A stretch of 64,000 nt of DNA from Roseburia zhanii (GCF_014287635.1 NZ_JACOPH010000002.1:1-64000); one strand, 5' to 3'; shown: positions 47,328 to 55,865, numbered from the stretch's first letter. Numbers and translations: made by a program. Notes: a model not told the origin generated them from the sequence alone.

Positions 47328-47355
47328 TGGGGACACGCAATATGCAGTGTCCCCA
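47328..47355 (-). terminator. Hairpin between frr and uppS, attenuator-like
   Basis: TGGGGACAC and GTGTCCCCA form a perfect 9-bp stem around a 10-nt loop. On the - strand it is followed by ATTTTC, a weak T-run. It could be a partial terminator or an RNA processing site that sets the uppS-polC level apart from pyrH-frr. Confidence 0.45.
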
Positions 47356-47374
47356 CGCTTTAGCTGATGTTCTA

Positions 47375-47926
47375 TTATACTGTAAGAATCTCTTTCGTCT
47401 TAACTTCTACGGCTTTTTCAATCAACGAAATATATTTATCAGTCATTTTCTGTGCCTGATCTTCTAATTCTTTGATCTCGTCCTCAGATACATCTTCTTT
47501 TGCGAGTTTCTTGAAAGAATCATTTGCATCACGACGGATATTACGAATGGCAACTTTTGCATTTTCGCCTTTTTTCTTAATATCCTTTGCAAGTTCCTTT
47601 CTGCGTTCCTCTGTCAGTTCCGGAAATACTAAACGGATCACTTTACCATCATTTGTAGGATTGATTCCCAGATCAGATGTCATGATTGCTTTTTCAATTT
47701 CCTTTACCATGGATGCTTCCCACGGCTGGATCTGGATCATTCTTGGTTCAGGAACATTGACATTTGCGACTGACTGGATCGGTGTCGGTGTTCCATAATA
47801 ATCTACTTTTAACTTATCTAATACATGAGGATTCGCACGTCCGGCACGGATCGCACTATATTCTTCCTCAAGATTATTTAAAGATTTCTGCATTTTTGTA
47901 TCAAATGTTTCTAATCTTGCATCCAT
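47375..47926 (-). CDS. frr: Ribosome recycling factor
   Basis: Splits post-termination ribosomes with EF-G, 183 residues. AIRAGRANPHVLDKLKVDYYG and the C-terminal three-helix region with ELTEERRKELAKDIKKKGE are diagnostic. ATG 47926 has AGGAGG just upstream; a longer reading frame that reaches into pyrH is rejected. It follows pyrH by 16 nt. Confidence 0.97.
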   Translation of the reverse strand: MDARLETFDTKMQKSLNNLEEEYSAIRAGRANPHVLDKLKVDYYGTPTPIQSVANVNVPEPRMIQIQPWEASMVKEIEKAIMTSDLGINPTNDGKVIRLVFPELTEERRKELAKDIKKKGENAKVAIRNIRRDANDSFKKLAKEDVSEDEIKELEDQAQKMTDKYISLIEKAVEVKTKEILTV

Positions 47927-47942
47927 ATCTATTCCTCCTAGT

Positions 47943-48638
47943 TTATACAGTAACCTTTGTACCGTTGAAGTCACCAGAGATTGCTTTTATAATACTATTC
48001 TCCTCATTCAACGCAAATACATACATCGGCATTTTATTTTCCATACACATAATTGATGCCGTCATATCAACTACAGCTAACTTCTGCTCGATCACTTCTT
48101 CGATTGAGATCGCATCATATCTCTTTGCAGCCGGATTGATCTTTGGATCACTGTCATAGACACCGTCAATTGCTTTTGCTAACAGAATACCGTCTGCTTC
48201 AATCTCAATCGCACGAAGTACTGTTGCTGTATCTGTGGAAAAATAAGGATGTCCTGTTCCACCTGCAAAAAATACAACCATGTTATGGGCAAAATATTTA
48301 TTAGCACGGTCTTTTGAAAATAATTTTGTCATGGAACCACATTCAAATGGTGATAATATCTGTGTCATCATACCTACAGAACGGAAGATCTCTGATACGT
48401 AAATACAGTTCATAACTGTTGCAAGCATTCCAATCTGATCTGCCTTGGTACGGTCGATTGTTTCACTCGTACGTCCACGCCAGAAATTACCGCCGCCGAT
48501 CACAATACCGACCTGTACATTCTGATCGACTAATGCTTTTACCTGCTTTGCTACTTCTGTAACCGTTGGCTCATCAAAACCTGTCTTTTTATCACCGGCT
48601 AATGCTTCTCCGCTTAATTTCAATAAAACACGCTTCAT
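47943..48638 (-). CDS. pyrH: UMP kinase
   Basis: Phosphorylates UMP to UDP; hexameric amino-acid-kinase-fold enzyme of 231 residues. KRVLLKLSGEALAGD, GIVIGGGNFWRGRTSE and STDTATVLRAIEIEADGILL are typical. In most Firmicutes it follows tsf directly; here it is about 5.4 kb away from tsf, behind a bactofilin gene. Three bases separate it from that gene. Confidence 0.96.
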   Translation of the reverse strand: MKRVLLKLSGEALAGDKKTGFDEPTVTEVAKQVKALVDQNVQVGIVIGGGNFWRGRTSETIDRTKADQIGMLATVMNCIYVSEIFRSVGMMTQILSPFECGSMTKLFSKDRANKYFAHNMVVFFAGGTGHPYFSTDTATVLRAIEIEADGILLAKAIDGVYDSDPKINPAAKRYDAISIEEVIEQKLAVVDMTASIMCMENKMPMYVFALNEENSIIKAISGDFNGTKVTV

Positions 48639-48641
48639 AGA

Positions 48642-49469
48642 TTAGTTCCCTTTCTTCTCATCAAAAAGTCCCTGAACATCAATATCTGCATAGCACTGGG
48701 AGCAGAAACCTTCGATAACAGCACCGTTGTTGATCTGTACGGAACGGGATTTGATATTACCCATAACAACTGCGGAAGTATCCACAACAACAGGTCCCTG
48801 AACATCAATATCACCTTTGATCGCACCTGCGATAACTGCAGAAGCTGCTGTAATATTACCAATCACTACAGAACCGATACCGATCTTGACTGTTCCTGTA
48901 CTATTTACTTCACCTTCTACTTTTGCTGCATCTGCAAAAAATTCTGAAGAATTGCTGTTTCCTTCTAAGATACCGGTTACGATCAATTTGCCATTACAGG
49001 TTACATTGCCACCGATTTTTCCACGGATATCAATAGACCCGTTAGAACTGATATCACCATTGATGCTTGTGCCTTCTGTGATCACAGTTGTTTCATCAGA
49101 AATTTCATCTGGATTTACACCTACTACCTGCTTTGTATTTACTGCCATTGTTTCTTCATTCATTTTTCTTTTCTCCTCCATTGCGGTTCTTGTATCTGCT
49201 TTTTTCACTTCTCTTGTAAATTCTTTTTCTAATTCAGCTACCTGCTGTGGTTTTACAACTGCCTGTGGTGCCGGCTGTTCCGTCACCTGCTCTAACAATC
49301 CGTTCAGCTTAGAAAGTTCAGATTCCGTATCTACTTCTGCATCAAGCGTATTGACTACCATGTCATCATTTTCAAGGGTATCTTCCTTTTCCGTAAGCTC
49401 ATCTTCTCCGGGCATCAGTTCATTTACTGCCTGTGAGAAATCGTCTTTAAACTCTTTAAAAAAGCCCAT
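48642..49469 (-). CDS. Bactofilin-family polymer-forming protein
   Basis: Probable cytoskeletal protein of 275 residues. An N-terminal region of about 125 residues is charged and predicted disordered; the bactofilin (DUF583) beta-helix spans about 130-255, with repeats such as SINGDISSNGSIDIRGKIGG and VEGEVNSTGTVKIGIGSVVIG. It ends with a cysteine pair (CSQCYADI). Bactofilins polymerise without nucleotide and often guide local wall synthesis. It sits between a polysaccharide deacetylase and pyrH, which suggests an envelope-related job. AGGA-type ribosome site. Confidence 0.87.
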   Translation of the reverse strand: MGFFKEFKDDFSQAVNELMPGEDELTEKEDTLENDDMVVNTLDAEVDTESELSKLNGLLEQVTEQPAPQAVVKPQQVAELEKEFTREVKKADTRTAMEEKRKMNEETMAVNTKQVVGVNPDEISDETTVITEGTSINGDISSNGSIDIRGKIGGNVTCNGKLIVTGILEGNSNSSEFFADAAKVEGEVNSTGTVKIGIGSVVIGNITAASAVIAGAIKGDIDVQGPVVVDTSAVVMGNIKSRSVQINNGAVIEGFCSQCYADIDVQGLFDEKKGN

Positions 49470-49496
49470 TTCAAATCCTCCATTTTTTCTTATAAT

Positions 49497-50498
49497 CTAC
49501 TGTTGTTTTACACTTGCTGCTGCAATATGCTGAACGACAGTTGTATTCTCATCTATCGGTAATATTTCAGCTCCCATACTCTCTAATGCTTCGATCATCG
49601 GCTCTAACGCTTCTACGGTAGTTGTCTTTGTTTCTGCATCATGCATAAGAACAATAGATGTCTTATATTTTACTACATCTTTCATCACATTGTCGACTAA
49701 TTCTTCTGCTGTATATGCCTGTGAAGTGGCATCACCGCTGGATACATTCCAGTCAAAGTATGTAATTCCCTGTGTATTCAGATAGTTGATAAATTCTTTC
49801 ATATCTGTATTACTGACATGATTACTGCTTCCACCCGGAAAACGATAAAACAGACACTCTTGTCCGGTGACTTCATACAGATAATTCTGTATTTTTGAAA
49901 AATCACTTTCAAAGGAATCAAGCGAATCATATAACACACTATATTTATGTGAATAAGAATGCATTGCTAAAGTATGACCTTCATTTACGATCTGCCGGTA
50001 ACGAGCCTTTGACTCGTCATCCTCTTTTCCTATTACGAAAAATGTTGCTTTGATATTATGTTTTTTCAGGATATCTAAAATTGCTGTTGTATTACTGCTT
50101 GGTCCATCATCAAATGTCAGATATACCTTATGGATATCTTCAGGACCTGCTAAATTTTCTTTCTGATTGACAGCTTCTGCAACAGAATAATATTCGGAAT
50201 AGCCATTCGCCCACTCACCATTCTCTGTTGTATCTTCTAAATCAAAATAAGCACTCTCATCCGTTTTTGCAAATGTCTGCTTCGACTCTGTTTCCATCTG
50301 ACCGCTGACTGTAAAATTATCTAAAAGATAATCCAGTTTTTCTTCTAGCATATATACTTTAAAAACAAGTGCGGTGCAAATGATCATGGAAGCTAATAAC
50401 CATATGCCAACGACACAGATCAGAGCTGTCTTAATCCGGGCAACACGCTGACGCTTTTTACGTTCCTGCTTCAGCCCTTTTGTAGAACTATCTTCCAT
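49497..50498 (-). CDS. Membrane-anchored polysaccharide deacetylase (NodB domain)
   Basis: Carbohydrate esterase family 4-like enzyme of 333 residues. A basic N-terminus and one transmembrane segment (about 28-48) precede a short coil and the NodB domain (about 120-315). Motifs: LTFDDGPSSNTT (metal and base aspartates), HTLAMHSYSH (metal histidines), RFPGGSSN, and a closing MHD. It probably deacetylates peptidoglycan GlcNAc or MurNAc, but the substrate is not readable. ATG 50498 has GGGGAGG upstream. Next to a bactofilin. Confidence 0.88.
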   Translation of the reverse strand: MEDSSTKGLKQERKKRQRVARIKTALICVVGIWLLASMIICTALVFKVYMLEEKLDYLLDNFTVSGQMETESKQTFAKTDESAYFDLEDTTENGEWANGYSEYYSVAEAVNQKENLAGPEDIHKVYLTFDDGPSSNTTAILDILKKHNIKATFFVIGKEDDESKARYRQIVNEGHTLAMHSYSHKYSVLYDSLDSFESDFSKIQNYLYEVTGQECLFYRFPGGSSNHVSNTDMKEFINYLNTQGITYFDWNVSSGDATSQAYTAEELVDNVMKDVVKYKTSIVLMHDAETKTTTVEALEPMIEALESMGAEILPIDENTTVVQHIAAASVKQQ

Positions 50499-50564
50499 TA
50501 TCTGACCTCCCCGGTCAAAAATCACTCTTTTCTATTGTACCATATATTGCTTCTTTTGCAAGAA

Positions 50565-51731
50565 TTATTCCGTATCTTCCATAATTATTGCTTCTGTATC
50601 GGCACTTTCTGTATCTAAAAGGTCTTCTGCTCCATAATATTCGTCACTCGAAACCTCTGTCACTTCTGCATTTTCATATAAAAAGCTGATCGTTTTCTCT
50701 CTTAAGATGCTTGCAATGACAGATGCTTTTCCATAATCTTCTAAAAATGTATCTAAACTGTCATATCCATATTCTTCCGCTAATGCAGTTGCATCTTCCT
50801 CGTAATTCTGATCGGTAACGGCAAAGCCTTCTTTGTCTGCAATGGCTTTTGACACGATGATCTCATTCACCCAATTCTTTGTGATCTCATCTAAATCTTC
50901 ATCGCTCATAAATTCTGACATAAATTCTTCATAATCCATGCCAAACATTTCTGCGTAAGAACGATAGCTGTCTACGGTATCATTATAACAAAAATCATAT
51001 AATTCCTGCGGATAGCCGCTGATCTTTGCATTGTCGATCGCCTGTGACAAGGCATCTTCACCGGCTGCTGTCTGAGCCTCTGTTGTAGCTGTCTGCATCA
51101 GATCTTCCCGAAGGAAATCTTCATAAGCTGCTGTTGTATCATAATCTGTAACGCTTGCCACAAACGCATCATTATATTCAGGTACAACCACTTCACTGAC
51201 GGAATTGATCTTTACGGTAAATTCTGCTTCTTTTCCTGCTACACTATCTTCTGAACTGCCATCATCATAATCATCAGGGAAAGTGATCTTAAATGTTGTA
51301 GTATCTCCGGCACTTTTTCCGATCAGATTGCTTTCAAAATCATCTAGAAATTCGCCTTCACCCATGGTAAATTCATAATCTTCTGCACTTCCGCCTTCAA
51401 ATTCTTTTCCATCGATCGTTCCGGTAAAATCAATGCTGACATAATCCCCATTTAAGATTGCACGCTCTACCTGATTATATTCCGTATTTTCATCGATCAG
51501 ATCTGAGATACTTGACTGCACATCTTCATCGGTAACAGTTGGAACCGGATATTTGACGGGAAGTTTTTTATAGTCACCAAGTTTGACATAATCACTTGCA
51601 TCAAAATCAAGTGCTTCCATCTCTGCTGCTTCTGTGTCACTGACAGACATTCCATCTGTATTCTTCTTACCACATCCTGCAAGTAATAAAAGACCTGCTG
51701 CTACCATTATCCATAAAAATCTTTTTTTCAT
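50565..51731 (-). CDS. Trigger-factor-like peptidyl-prolyl isomerase lipoprotein
   Basis: Secreted lipoprotein of 388 residues. Signal peptide MKKRFLWIMVAAGLLLLAGC with the lipobox cysteine at about 20. The central FKBP-like domain (about 85-165) has GDYVSIDFTGTIDGKEFEGG and FEGN-type strands; the flanking helical arms resemble the trigger factor C-terminal chaperone domain. The N-terminal ribosome-binding domain of true Tig is absent. It probably folds exported proteins outside the membrane. The C-terminal tail is acidic. ATG 51731 is set by the signal peptide and GAGG upstream. Confidence 0.87.
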   Translation of the reverse strand: MKKRFLWIMVAAGLLLLAGCGKKNTDGMSVSDTEAAEMEALDFDASDYVKLGDYKKLPVKYPVPTVTDEDVQSSISDLIDENTEYNQVERAILNGDYVSIDFTGTIDGKEFEGGSAEDYEFTMGEGEFLDDFESNLIGKSAGDTTTFKITFPDDYDDGSSEDSVAGKEAEFTVKINSVSEVVVPEYNDAFVASVTDYDTTAAYEDFLREDLMQTATTEAQTAAGEDALSQAIDNAKISGYPQELYDFCYNDTVDSYRSYAEMFGMDYEEFMSEFMSDEDLDEITKNWVNEIIVSKAIADKEGFAVTDQNYEEDATALAEEYGYDSLDTFLEDYGKASVIASILREKTISFLYENAEVTEVSSDEYYGAEDLLDTESADTEAIIMEDTE

Positions 51732-51810
51732 GATTTTCCTCTTTTCTTTACATATAATAAGCGGCACAGATTTTATCCCTGCCGTTTTTATCCTGATTAT
51801 GTATATTCTG

Positions 51811-52179
51811 TTATCTGATACATTGTGCTAAAACTGCTTCGATCTTATCAGGATCGTATGGTTTTACCAGATATCCCTTTGCATGTACTTCATATGCATC
51901 TAATGCAAAATCTGTCATTGCCGTACAATAAATAATATCCGTCTTTGCATCCATGGAACGTATCTGCTGTCCTGTCTGTATCCCATCTAATTCTTCTAAA
52001 AGAATATCTAAAAACAGGATATCATACCGCCGATCAGAAAAGCTCCAAATCAGTTCTTCCCCACTTGCAAAACTAGATACAAAAACTTCAACATCATTTG
52101 CTTCTGCCCATGCTTTGACTAACTCCTGTAACACAGTACGTTCCATTTCATCGTCTTCACAAATGGCTATTCTAGTCAT
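51811..52179 (-). CDS. Stand-alone receiver-domain response regulator
   Basis: Protein of 122 residues made of one receiver domain and no output domain. The acidic pocket is E8-D9-D10, the phospho-acceptor is D58 in LFLDILLEELDG, with T86 and K106 (YLVKPYD). Its sequence is close to LytTR-type receivers (AgrA/LytR), but it stops where the DNA-binding domain would begin. About 80 nt of non-coding DNA follow, with no remnant. No kinase is adjacent. ATG 52179 has AAGGGTGTGG upstream. The partner is unknown. Confidence 0.8.
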   Translation of the reverse strand: MTRIAICEDDEMERTVLQELVKAWAEANDVEVFVSSFASGEELIWSFSDRRYDILFLDILLEELDGIQTGQQIRSMDAKTDIIYCTAMTDFALDAYEVHAKGYLVKPYDPDKIEAVLAQCIR

Positions 52180-52213
52180 ATTTCCACACCCTTCATGTTC
52201 ATTTTCCATAGGC

Positions 52214-52243
52214 ATAATAACATATATCGGAAAGCAAAATCAA
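52214..52243 (-). promoter_or_regulatory. Probable sigma-A promoter of the receiver-domain gene
   Basis: On the - strand TTGATT (52238-52243), an 18-nt spacer and TATTAT (52214-52219) with a TG extension, 35 nt before the ATG. Confidence 0.45.
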
Positions 52244-52355
52244 TGACTTTTTGGTCTTATTTCTTCAATTCTGGAATATAATGCTAATTTAGGCTGTCAC
52301 TTTCTTAAAATAACTGCATACGTTATTAGTATAAATCAAAAAAAGGAGTTTTTTT

Positions 52356-52580
52356 ATGAATACTTGCGGTCAACCACGATGCAGCTGTTCTACAGGTTCT
52401 GCTCCCACACCACGCAATCGGGAAATGGTATCTGATGAAAACTTTGCGCTTGCCATGGCATATGTACCTATGCAGCATTTCCATAATGTATATGAACTAG
52501 ACGAAGCCATGCAGTATGGAACAATCTTCCCGGAACTAAATAAACCATTTCTTGGATGGAAAGGCGGGTGCAGACGATGA
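52356..52580 (+). CDS. cotJA: Spore coat-associated protein CotJA
   Basis: Small coat protein of 74 residues with a Cys-rich N-terminus (CGQPRCSCST) and the family core LAMAYVPMQHFHNVYE followed by GTIFPELNKPFLG. In B. subtilis cotJABC is transcribed by sigma-E in the mother cell; I could not find a clean sigma-E promoter here, only CATACGTT at 52317. AAAGGAG precedes the ATG. The stop overlaps the cotJB start. Confidence 0.92.
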   Translation: MNTCGQPRCSCSTGSAPTPRNREMVSDENFALAMAYVPMQHFHNVYELDEAMQYGTIFPELNKPFLGWKGGCRR

Positions 52581-52846
52581 GATCAAATATGAATATGAAC
52601 AGAAGCCAGCTCTTAGACTGGATCAATCAGGTCAGTTTTGCCGTTACGGAAATGTCTTTATATTTAGATACGCATTCTGATGACGAAGATGCCATGGCTA
52701 TCTTTGAACACTACAAGGAAGAACGTAAAAAAGCACTTGCTTTATACTCTGCAAACTACTCTCCGCTGACTTTAGATACGGTAACGGAAAATAATCACTG
52801 GTATTGGGCAACTGATCCATGGCCATGGGAAGGGGGATACTGCTAA
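52577..52846 (+). CDS. cotJB: Spore coat protein CotJB
   Basis: Coat protein of 89 residues with LDWINQVSFAVTEMSLYLDT and the C-terminal WYWATDPWPWEGG, both typical of CotJB. ATG 52577 overlaps the cotJA stop (ATGA), so the genes are translationally coupled; a longer frame inside cotJA is rejected. It is the middle gene of cotJABC. Confidence 0.93.
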   Translation: MRSNMNMNRSQLLDWINQVSFAVTEMSLYLDTHSDDEDAMAIFEHYKEERKKALALYSANYSPLTLDTVTENNHWYWATDPWPWEGGYC

Positions 52847-53457
52847 TGTGGAATTATGAAAAAAGATTGGAATATCCGGTAAATATTAAAGAAATGAATC
52901 CGCAGATTGCTAAGTTTATTATTAGTCAGTATGGTGGTCCCGATGGTGAGATCAGTGCCAGTCTTCGCTATCTCTCCCAGCGTTATGCCATGCCATATCG
53001 TGAAGTTATGGGAATCTTAACGGATATCGGAACTGAGGAAATGGCACATTATGAAATGATCGCCACAATCGTGCATCAACTGACACGGAATCTGACACCG
53101 GAAGAAATCAAAGAATCCGGTTTTGGTGACTACTATATTGACCATACTTTAGGTATCTGGCCGCAGGCTGCCGGTGGTATTCCGTTTAATGCTTGTGAAT
53201 TTCAGGTAAAAGGTGATCCGATCACTGATATTATGGAGGATATGGCTGCAGAACAGAAAGCACGCAGTACTTACGATAATATTCTACGTGTCGTAAAAGA
53301 TCCTGATGTCATTGATCCGATCCGTTTCCTTCGGGCAAGAGAAGTTGTTCATTTCCAGCGGTTTGGTGAAGCACTCCGTATCATTCAGGAGCATTTGGAT
53401 TCTAAAAACTTCTATGCCTGCAATCCGGCATTTGATAATAATTGTGGTACAAAATAA
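52846..53457 (+). CDS. cotJC: Spore coat protein CotJC (manganese catalase family)
   Basis: Ferritin-like protein of 203 residues related to manganese catalases. Metal-ligand positions lie in LTDIGTEEMAHYEMIATI (Glu and His) and RAREVVHFQRFGEAL, while ISQYGGPDGEISASLRYLSQ opens the helical bundle. ATG 52846 overlaps the cotJB stop (TAATG). It may detoxify peroxide at the spore surface. A terminator follows 44 nt downstream. Confidence 0.95.
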   Translation: MWNYEKRLEYPVNIKEMNPQIAKFIISQYGGPDGEISASLRYLSQRYAMPYREVMGILTDIGTEEMAHYEMIATIVHQLTRNLTPEEIKESGFGDYYIDHTLGIWPQAAGGIPFNACEFQVKGDPITDIMEDMAAEQKARSTYDNILRVVKDPDVIDPIRFLRAREVVHFQRFGEALRIIQEHLDSKNFYACNPAFDNNCGTK

Positions 53458-53500
53458 AAATTCTAGAGATACAGCAGATGAAAACATTAAAATTCCCTAA

Positions 53501-53540
53501 AAAAAACGCCATTGATCATATGATCTTTGGCGTTTTTTAT
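53501..53540 (+). terminator. Terminator of cotJABC
   Basis: AAAAAACGCCA (53501-53511) pairs with TGGCGTTTTTT (53528-53538), with an inner GATC/GATC pairing, and ends in a T-run. Confidence 0.88.
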
Positions 53541-53917
53541 CACATAAATATAACCTGTAAATGCTCCATAGCAAGTACCTTGCCTGTCAGAAGCCGCTTT
53601 TACAGCTTTGCAATAACCATTACTGCAATGATGATCATCACTGCTCTGCTCCGATATAGCTGACAATTGCAGCATATATTATCTTATTAAGTCTGTCTGT
53701 CCTTTGCTGCCGAAAAACAACATATTATACCTCATTTTTTAATTACTTATCAATTATATTATGATAACCGATAGGTAACTTATTAATTGCTATTTTAAAA
53801 TTGCATTCATATAACTAATCAGAATGTGACATGGTGCAAAGATAATAACAAAAATCAGCAATGAAATATCTCTGCTTACAATACCATTTTTGCAGTATGC
53901 CCGATTCCAGCGGGCTA
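53541..53917. other. Non-coding stretch between cotJC and tsf
   Basis: Within the 590-nt interval 53458-54047 this AT-rich part holds no reading frame with a ribosome site or recognisable product. I see no tRNA, riboswitch or repeat in it. Beyond it lie the orphan hairpin and the tsf terminator. It may be the scar of the rearrangement that put cotJABC next to tsf. Confidence 0.5.
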
Positions 53918-53969
53918 TTTTATTTAATAGGAAATCCCTCCTGTTGGAAGAATTTCCTATTAAATAAAA
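53918..53969 (-). other. Orphan 24-bp hairpin with tetraloop downstream of tsf
   Basis: An inverted repeat runs from 53918-53941 to 53946-53969. Read as - strand RNA, all 24 positions pair (two as G-U) around the loop AACA; read as + strand RNA two positions mismatch, so the - strand is the likely template product. It lies just past the tsf terminator and shares its T-tract. No T-run follows it, so it is not itself an ordinary terminator. Confidence 0.7.
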
Positions 53970-54008
53970 AAACCTTGAATCTCCTTTTTCATAGGAAACT
54001 CAAGGTTT
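53964..54008 (-). terminator. Terminator of rpsB-tsf
   Basis: On the - strand AAACCTTGA (54008-54000) pairs with TCAAGGTTT (53978-53970), with an inner TCCTA/AGGA stem, followed by seven T. Confidence 0.88.
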
Positions 54009-54047
54009 ATTAAAGTCATATTTCAGATTCTACTACATATTATGCAA

Positions 54048-54980
54048 TTACGCATTCATCTGCGCTGCAACTTCAGCTGCAAAATCTTCATTTTTCTTCT
54101 CAAGACCTTCACCTGTTTCAAAACGAATGAACTTCTTGATAGATACAGGTGTACCAACTTCCTTAGATACTGCTTCTAAGTATTTTGCTACTGTCTGTTT
54201 TCCATCTTCTGCTTTTACATATACCTGATCTACTAAGCAGATTTCTTTTAACTCTTTGTTGATACGTCCTTCGATCATACCGTTGATAACTTTTTCAGGT
54301 TTCTGGGATTCCTTTGGATCGTTCTTAATCTGAGCTAAAAGGATTTCTTTTTCATGTGCGATATAATCTGCACTTACTTCGCTTCTGTCGATATATTTCG
54401 GATTTAAAGCTGCAATCTGCATTGCAAGGTTCTTTAATGCTTCTTGTACTGTATCGTTTACTGTAGCTGTTTCAGCAACTACAACAACACCGATACGTCC
54501 GCCGCCATGGATATAATCTACTACACAGCCGTTTTCTGCTGTTACTTTTTCAAATCTTCTGATCTTTAAGTTTTCTCCGATAACAGCAACCTGCTCTACT
54601 AAGATATCTTTTACGGATTTAGAATTATCTTCTATCCATTTTTCTTCCATGAATGCATCCATGTCAGCCGCATCAGATGCTAATGCCTGCTGTGCAACCT
54701 TCTCAACAAATGTCTGGAACTTCTCATTCTTTGCAACGAAGTCTGTTTCAGAGTTTACTTCAACGATTGCTGCTGAGTTATCCTTTACTGCAACCTTAAC
54801 AATACCTTCTGCTGCGATACGGGAAGCTTTTTTCTCAGCTTTTGCCTGTCCGTTCTTTCTTAAGAACTCCATCGCCTCATCCATATTTCCATCTGTTTCA
54901 TTTAATGCTTTTTTACAATCCATCATACCTGCGCCGGATAATTCACGCAGTTCTTTTACCATTGCTGCTGTAATAGCCAT
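54048..54980 (-). CDS. tsf: Elongation factor Ts
   Basis: Nucleotide exchange factor for EF-Tu, 310 residues. The N-terminal UBA-like domain has VKELRELSGAGMMDCKKAL; the core has SETDFVAKNEKFQTFV and VAETATVNDTVQ; the dimerisation region ends near LVDQVYVKAEDGKQTV. AGGAGG precedes the ATG. It is 25 nt after rpsB and ends in a strong terminator. pyrH does not follow, unlike in most relatives. Confidence 0.97.
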   Translation of the reverse strand: MAITAAMVKELRELSGAGMMDCKKALNETDGNMDEAMEFLRKNGQAKAEKKASRIAAEGIVKVAVKDNSAAIVEVNSETDFVAKNEKFQTFVEKVAQQALASDAADMDAFMEEKWIEDNSKSVKDILVEQVAVIGENLKIRRFEKVTAENGCVVDYIHGGGRIGVVVVAETATVNDTVQEALKNLAMQIAALNPKYIDRSEVSADYIAHEKEILLAQIKNDPKESQKPEKVINGMIEGRINKELKEICLVDQVYVKAEDGKQTVAKYLEAVSKEVGTPVSIKKFIRFETGEGLEKKNEDFAAEVAAQMNA

Positions 54981-55005
54981 TCTGTTTCTCCTCCAATAAT
55001 CTTTC

Positions 55006-55743
55006 TTACGCTTCTTCTACTGCCTCTTCTGCAACAGCTTCGTCTGTATCAACATCAACTGTTCCCTGATTTGCTTCGATCACTGCATCAGCCATCTTAG
55101 AAACGATCAATTTTACTGCACGGATAGCATCATCATTTCCCGGAATAACATAATCTAATTCTTCTGGATCACAGTTTGTATCAGCAATACCGATCAATGG
55201 AATACCTAATGTATGTGCTTCCTGAATACAAATTCTTTCTTTCTTAGGATCAACAACAAAGATAGCATCCGGAAGTCTCTTCATATCCTTGATTCCGCCA
55301 AGGTTCTTCTCTAATTTATCCCACTCTTTCTTAAGAGCGATAACTTCTTTCTTAGGTAATACATCAAATGTTCCGTCTTCTGCCATTGCTTCGATTGCTT
55401 TTAATCTTGCAATACGGCTCTGGATGGTCTTAAAGTTTGTAAGCATACCGCCTAACCATCTTTCATTTACATAGAACATTCTGCAACGCTCAGCTTCTGC
55501 TTTGATTGCATCCTGTGCCTGTTTCTTGGTACCAACAAAAAGGATTGTACCACCTTCTGCTGCAATATCAGATACTGCCTTGTAAGCTTCATCTACTTTT
55601 CCTACAGATTTCTGTAAGTCAATAATATAAATACCATTTCTCTCTGTGTAGATGTATGGAGCCATTTTAGGATTCCATCTTCTTGTCTGATGTCCAAAAT
55701 GAACACCTGCCTCAAGTAACTGTTTCATTGTAATAACGCTCAT
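55006..55743 (-). CDS. rpsB: 30S ribosomal protein S2
   Basis: Ribosomal protein of 245 residues. [53 protein letters not shown] and [20 protein letters not shown] are all canonical. The C-terminal tail is acidic ([15 protein letters not shown]). TGGAGG precedes the ATG. It has its own promoter and a structured leader of about 120 nt. Confidence 0.98.
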   Translation of the reverse strand: MSVITMKQLLEAGVHFGHQTRRWNPKMAPYIYTERNGIYIIDLQKSVGKVDEAYKAVSDIAAEGGTILFVGTKKQAQDAIKAEAERCRMFYVNERWLGGMLTNFKTIQSRIARLKAIEAMAEDGTFDVLPKKEVIALKKEWDKLEKNLGGIKDMKRLPDAIFVVDPKKERICIQEAHTLGIPLIGIADTNCDPEELDYVIPGNDDAIRAVKLIVSKMADAVIEANQGTVDVDTDEAVAEEAVEEA

Positions 55744-55858
55744 TTTCTTACCTCCATATGGTTATTGTCTTCCATATGCTTCCTTTCCTGAAACACCGGT
55801 TTCCGGCACCTGTTTCATCATCCGCATATGTGTTTGCTGTTTCGGCTTTTTGCCGAAC
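55744..55858 (-). promoter_or_regulatory. Structured 5' leader of rpsB, candidate S2 autoregulatory RNA
   Basis: The leader holds a hairpin TTCGGC-AAAAA-GCCGAA near its 5' end (55841-55857) and a second, bulged one built from GAAACA..CCGG and CCGG..TGTTTC (about 55785-55815). Ribosomal protein S2 leaders that bind S2 are known in several bacterial groups; whether this one belongs to a known class is not clear from sequence alone. Confidence 0.45.
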
Positions 55859-55865
55859 CTTTAAA

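Noticed and set aside
53487..53675. Short - strand open frame in the cotJC-tsf gap, and an overlapping + strand frame at 53442-53663
   Set aside because: Neither has a ribosome site, both run through the cotJ terminator, and the translations are Cys/His/Ile-rich without any recognisable pattern.
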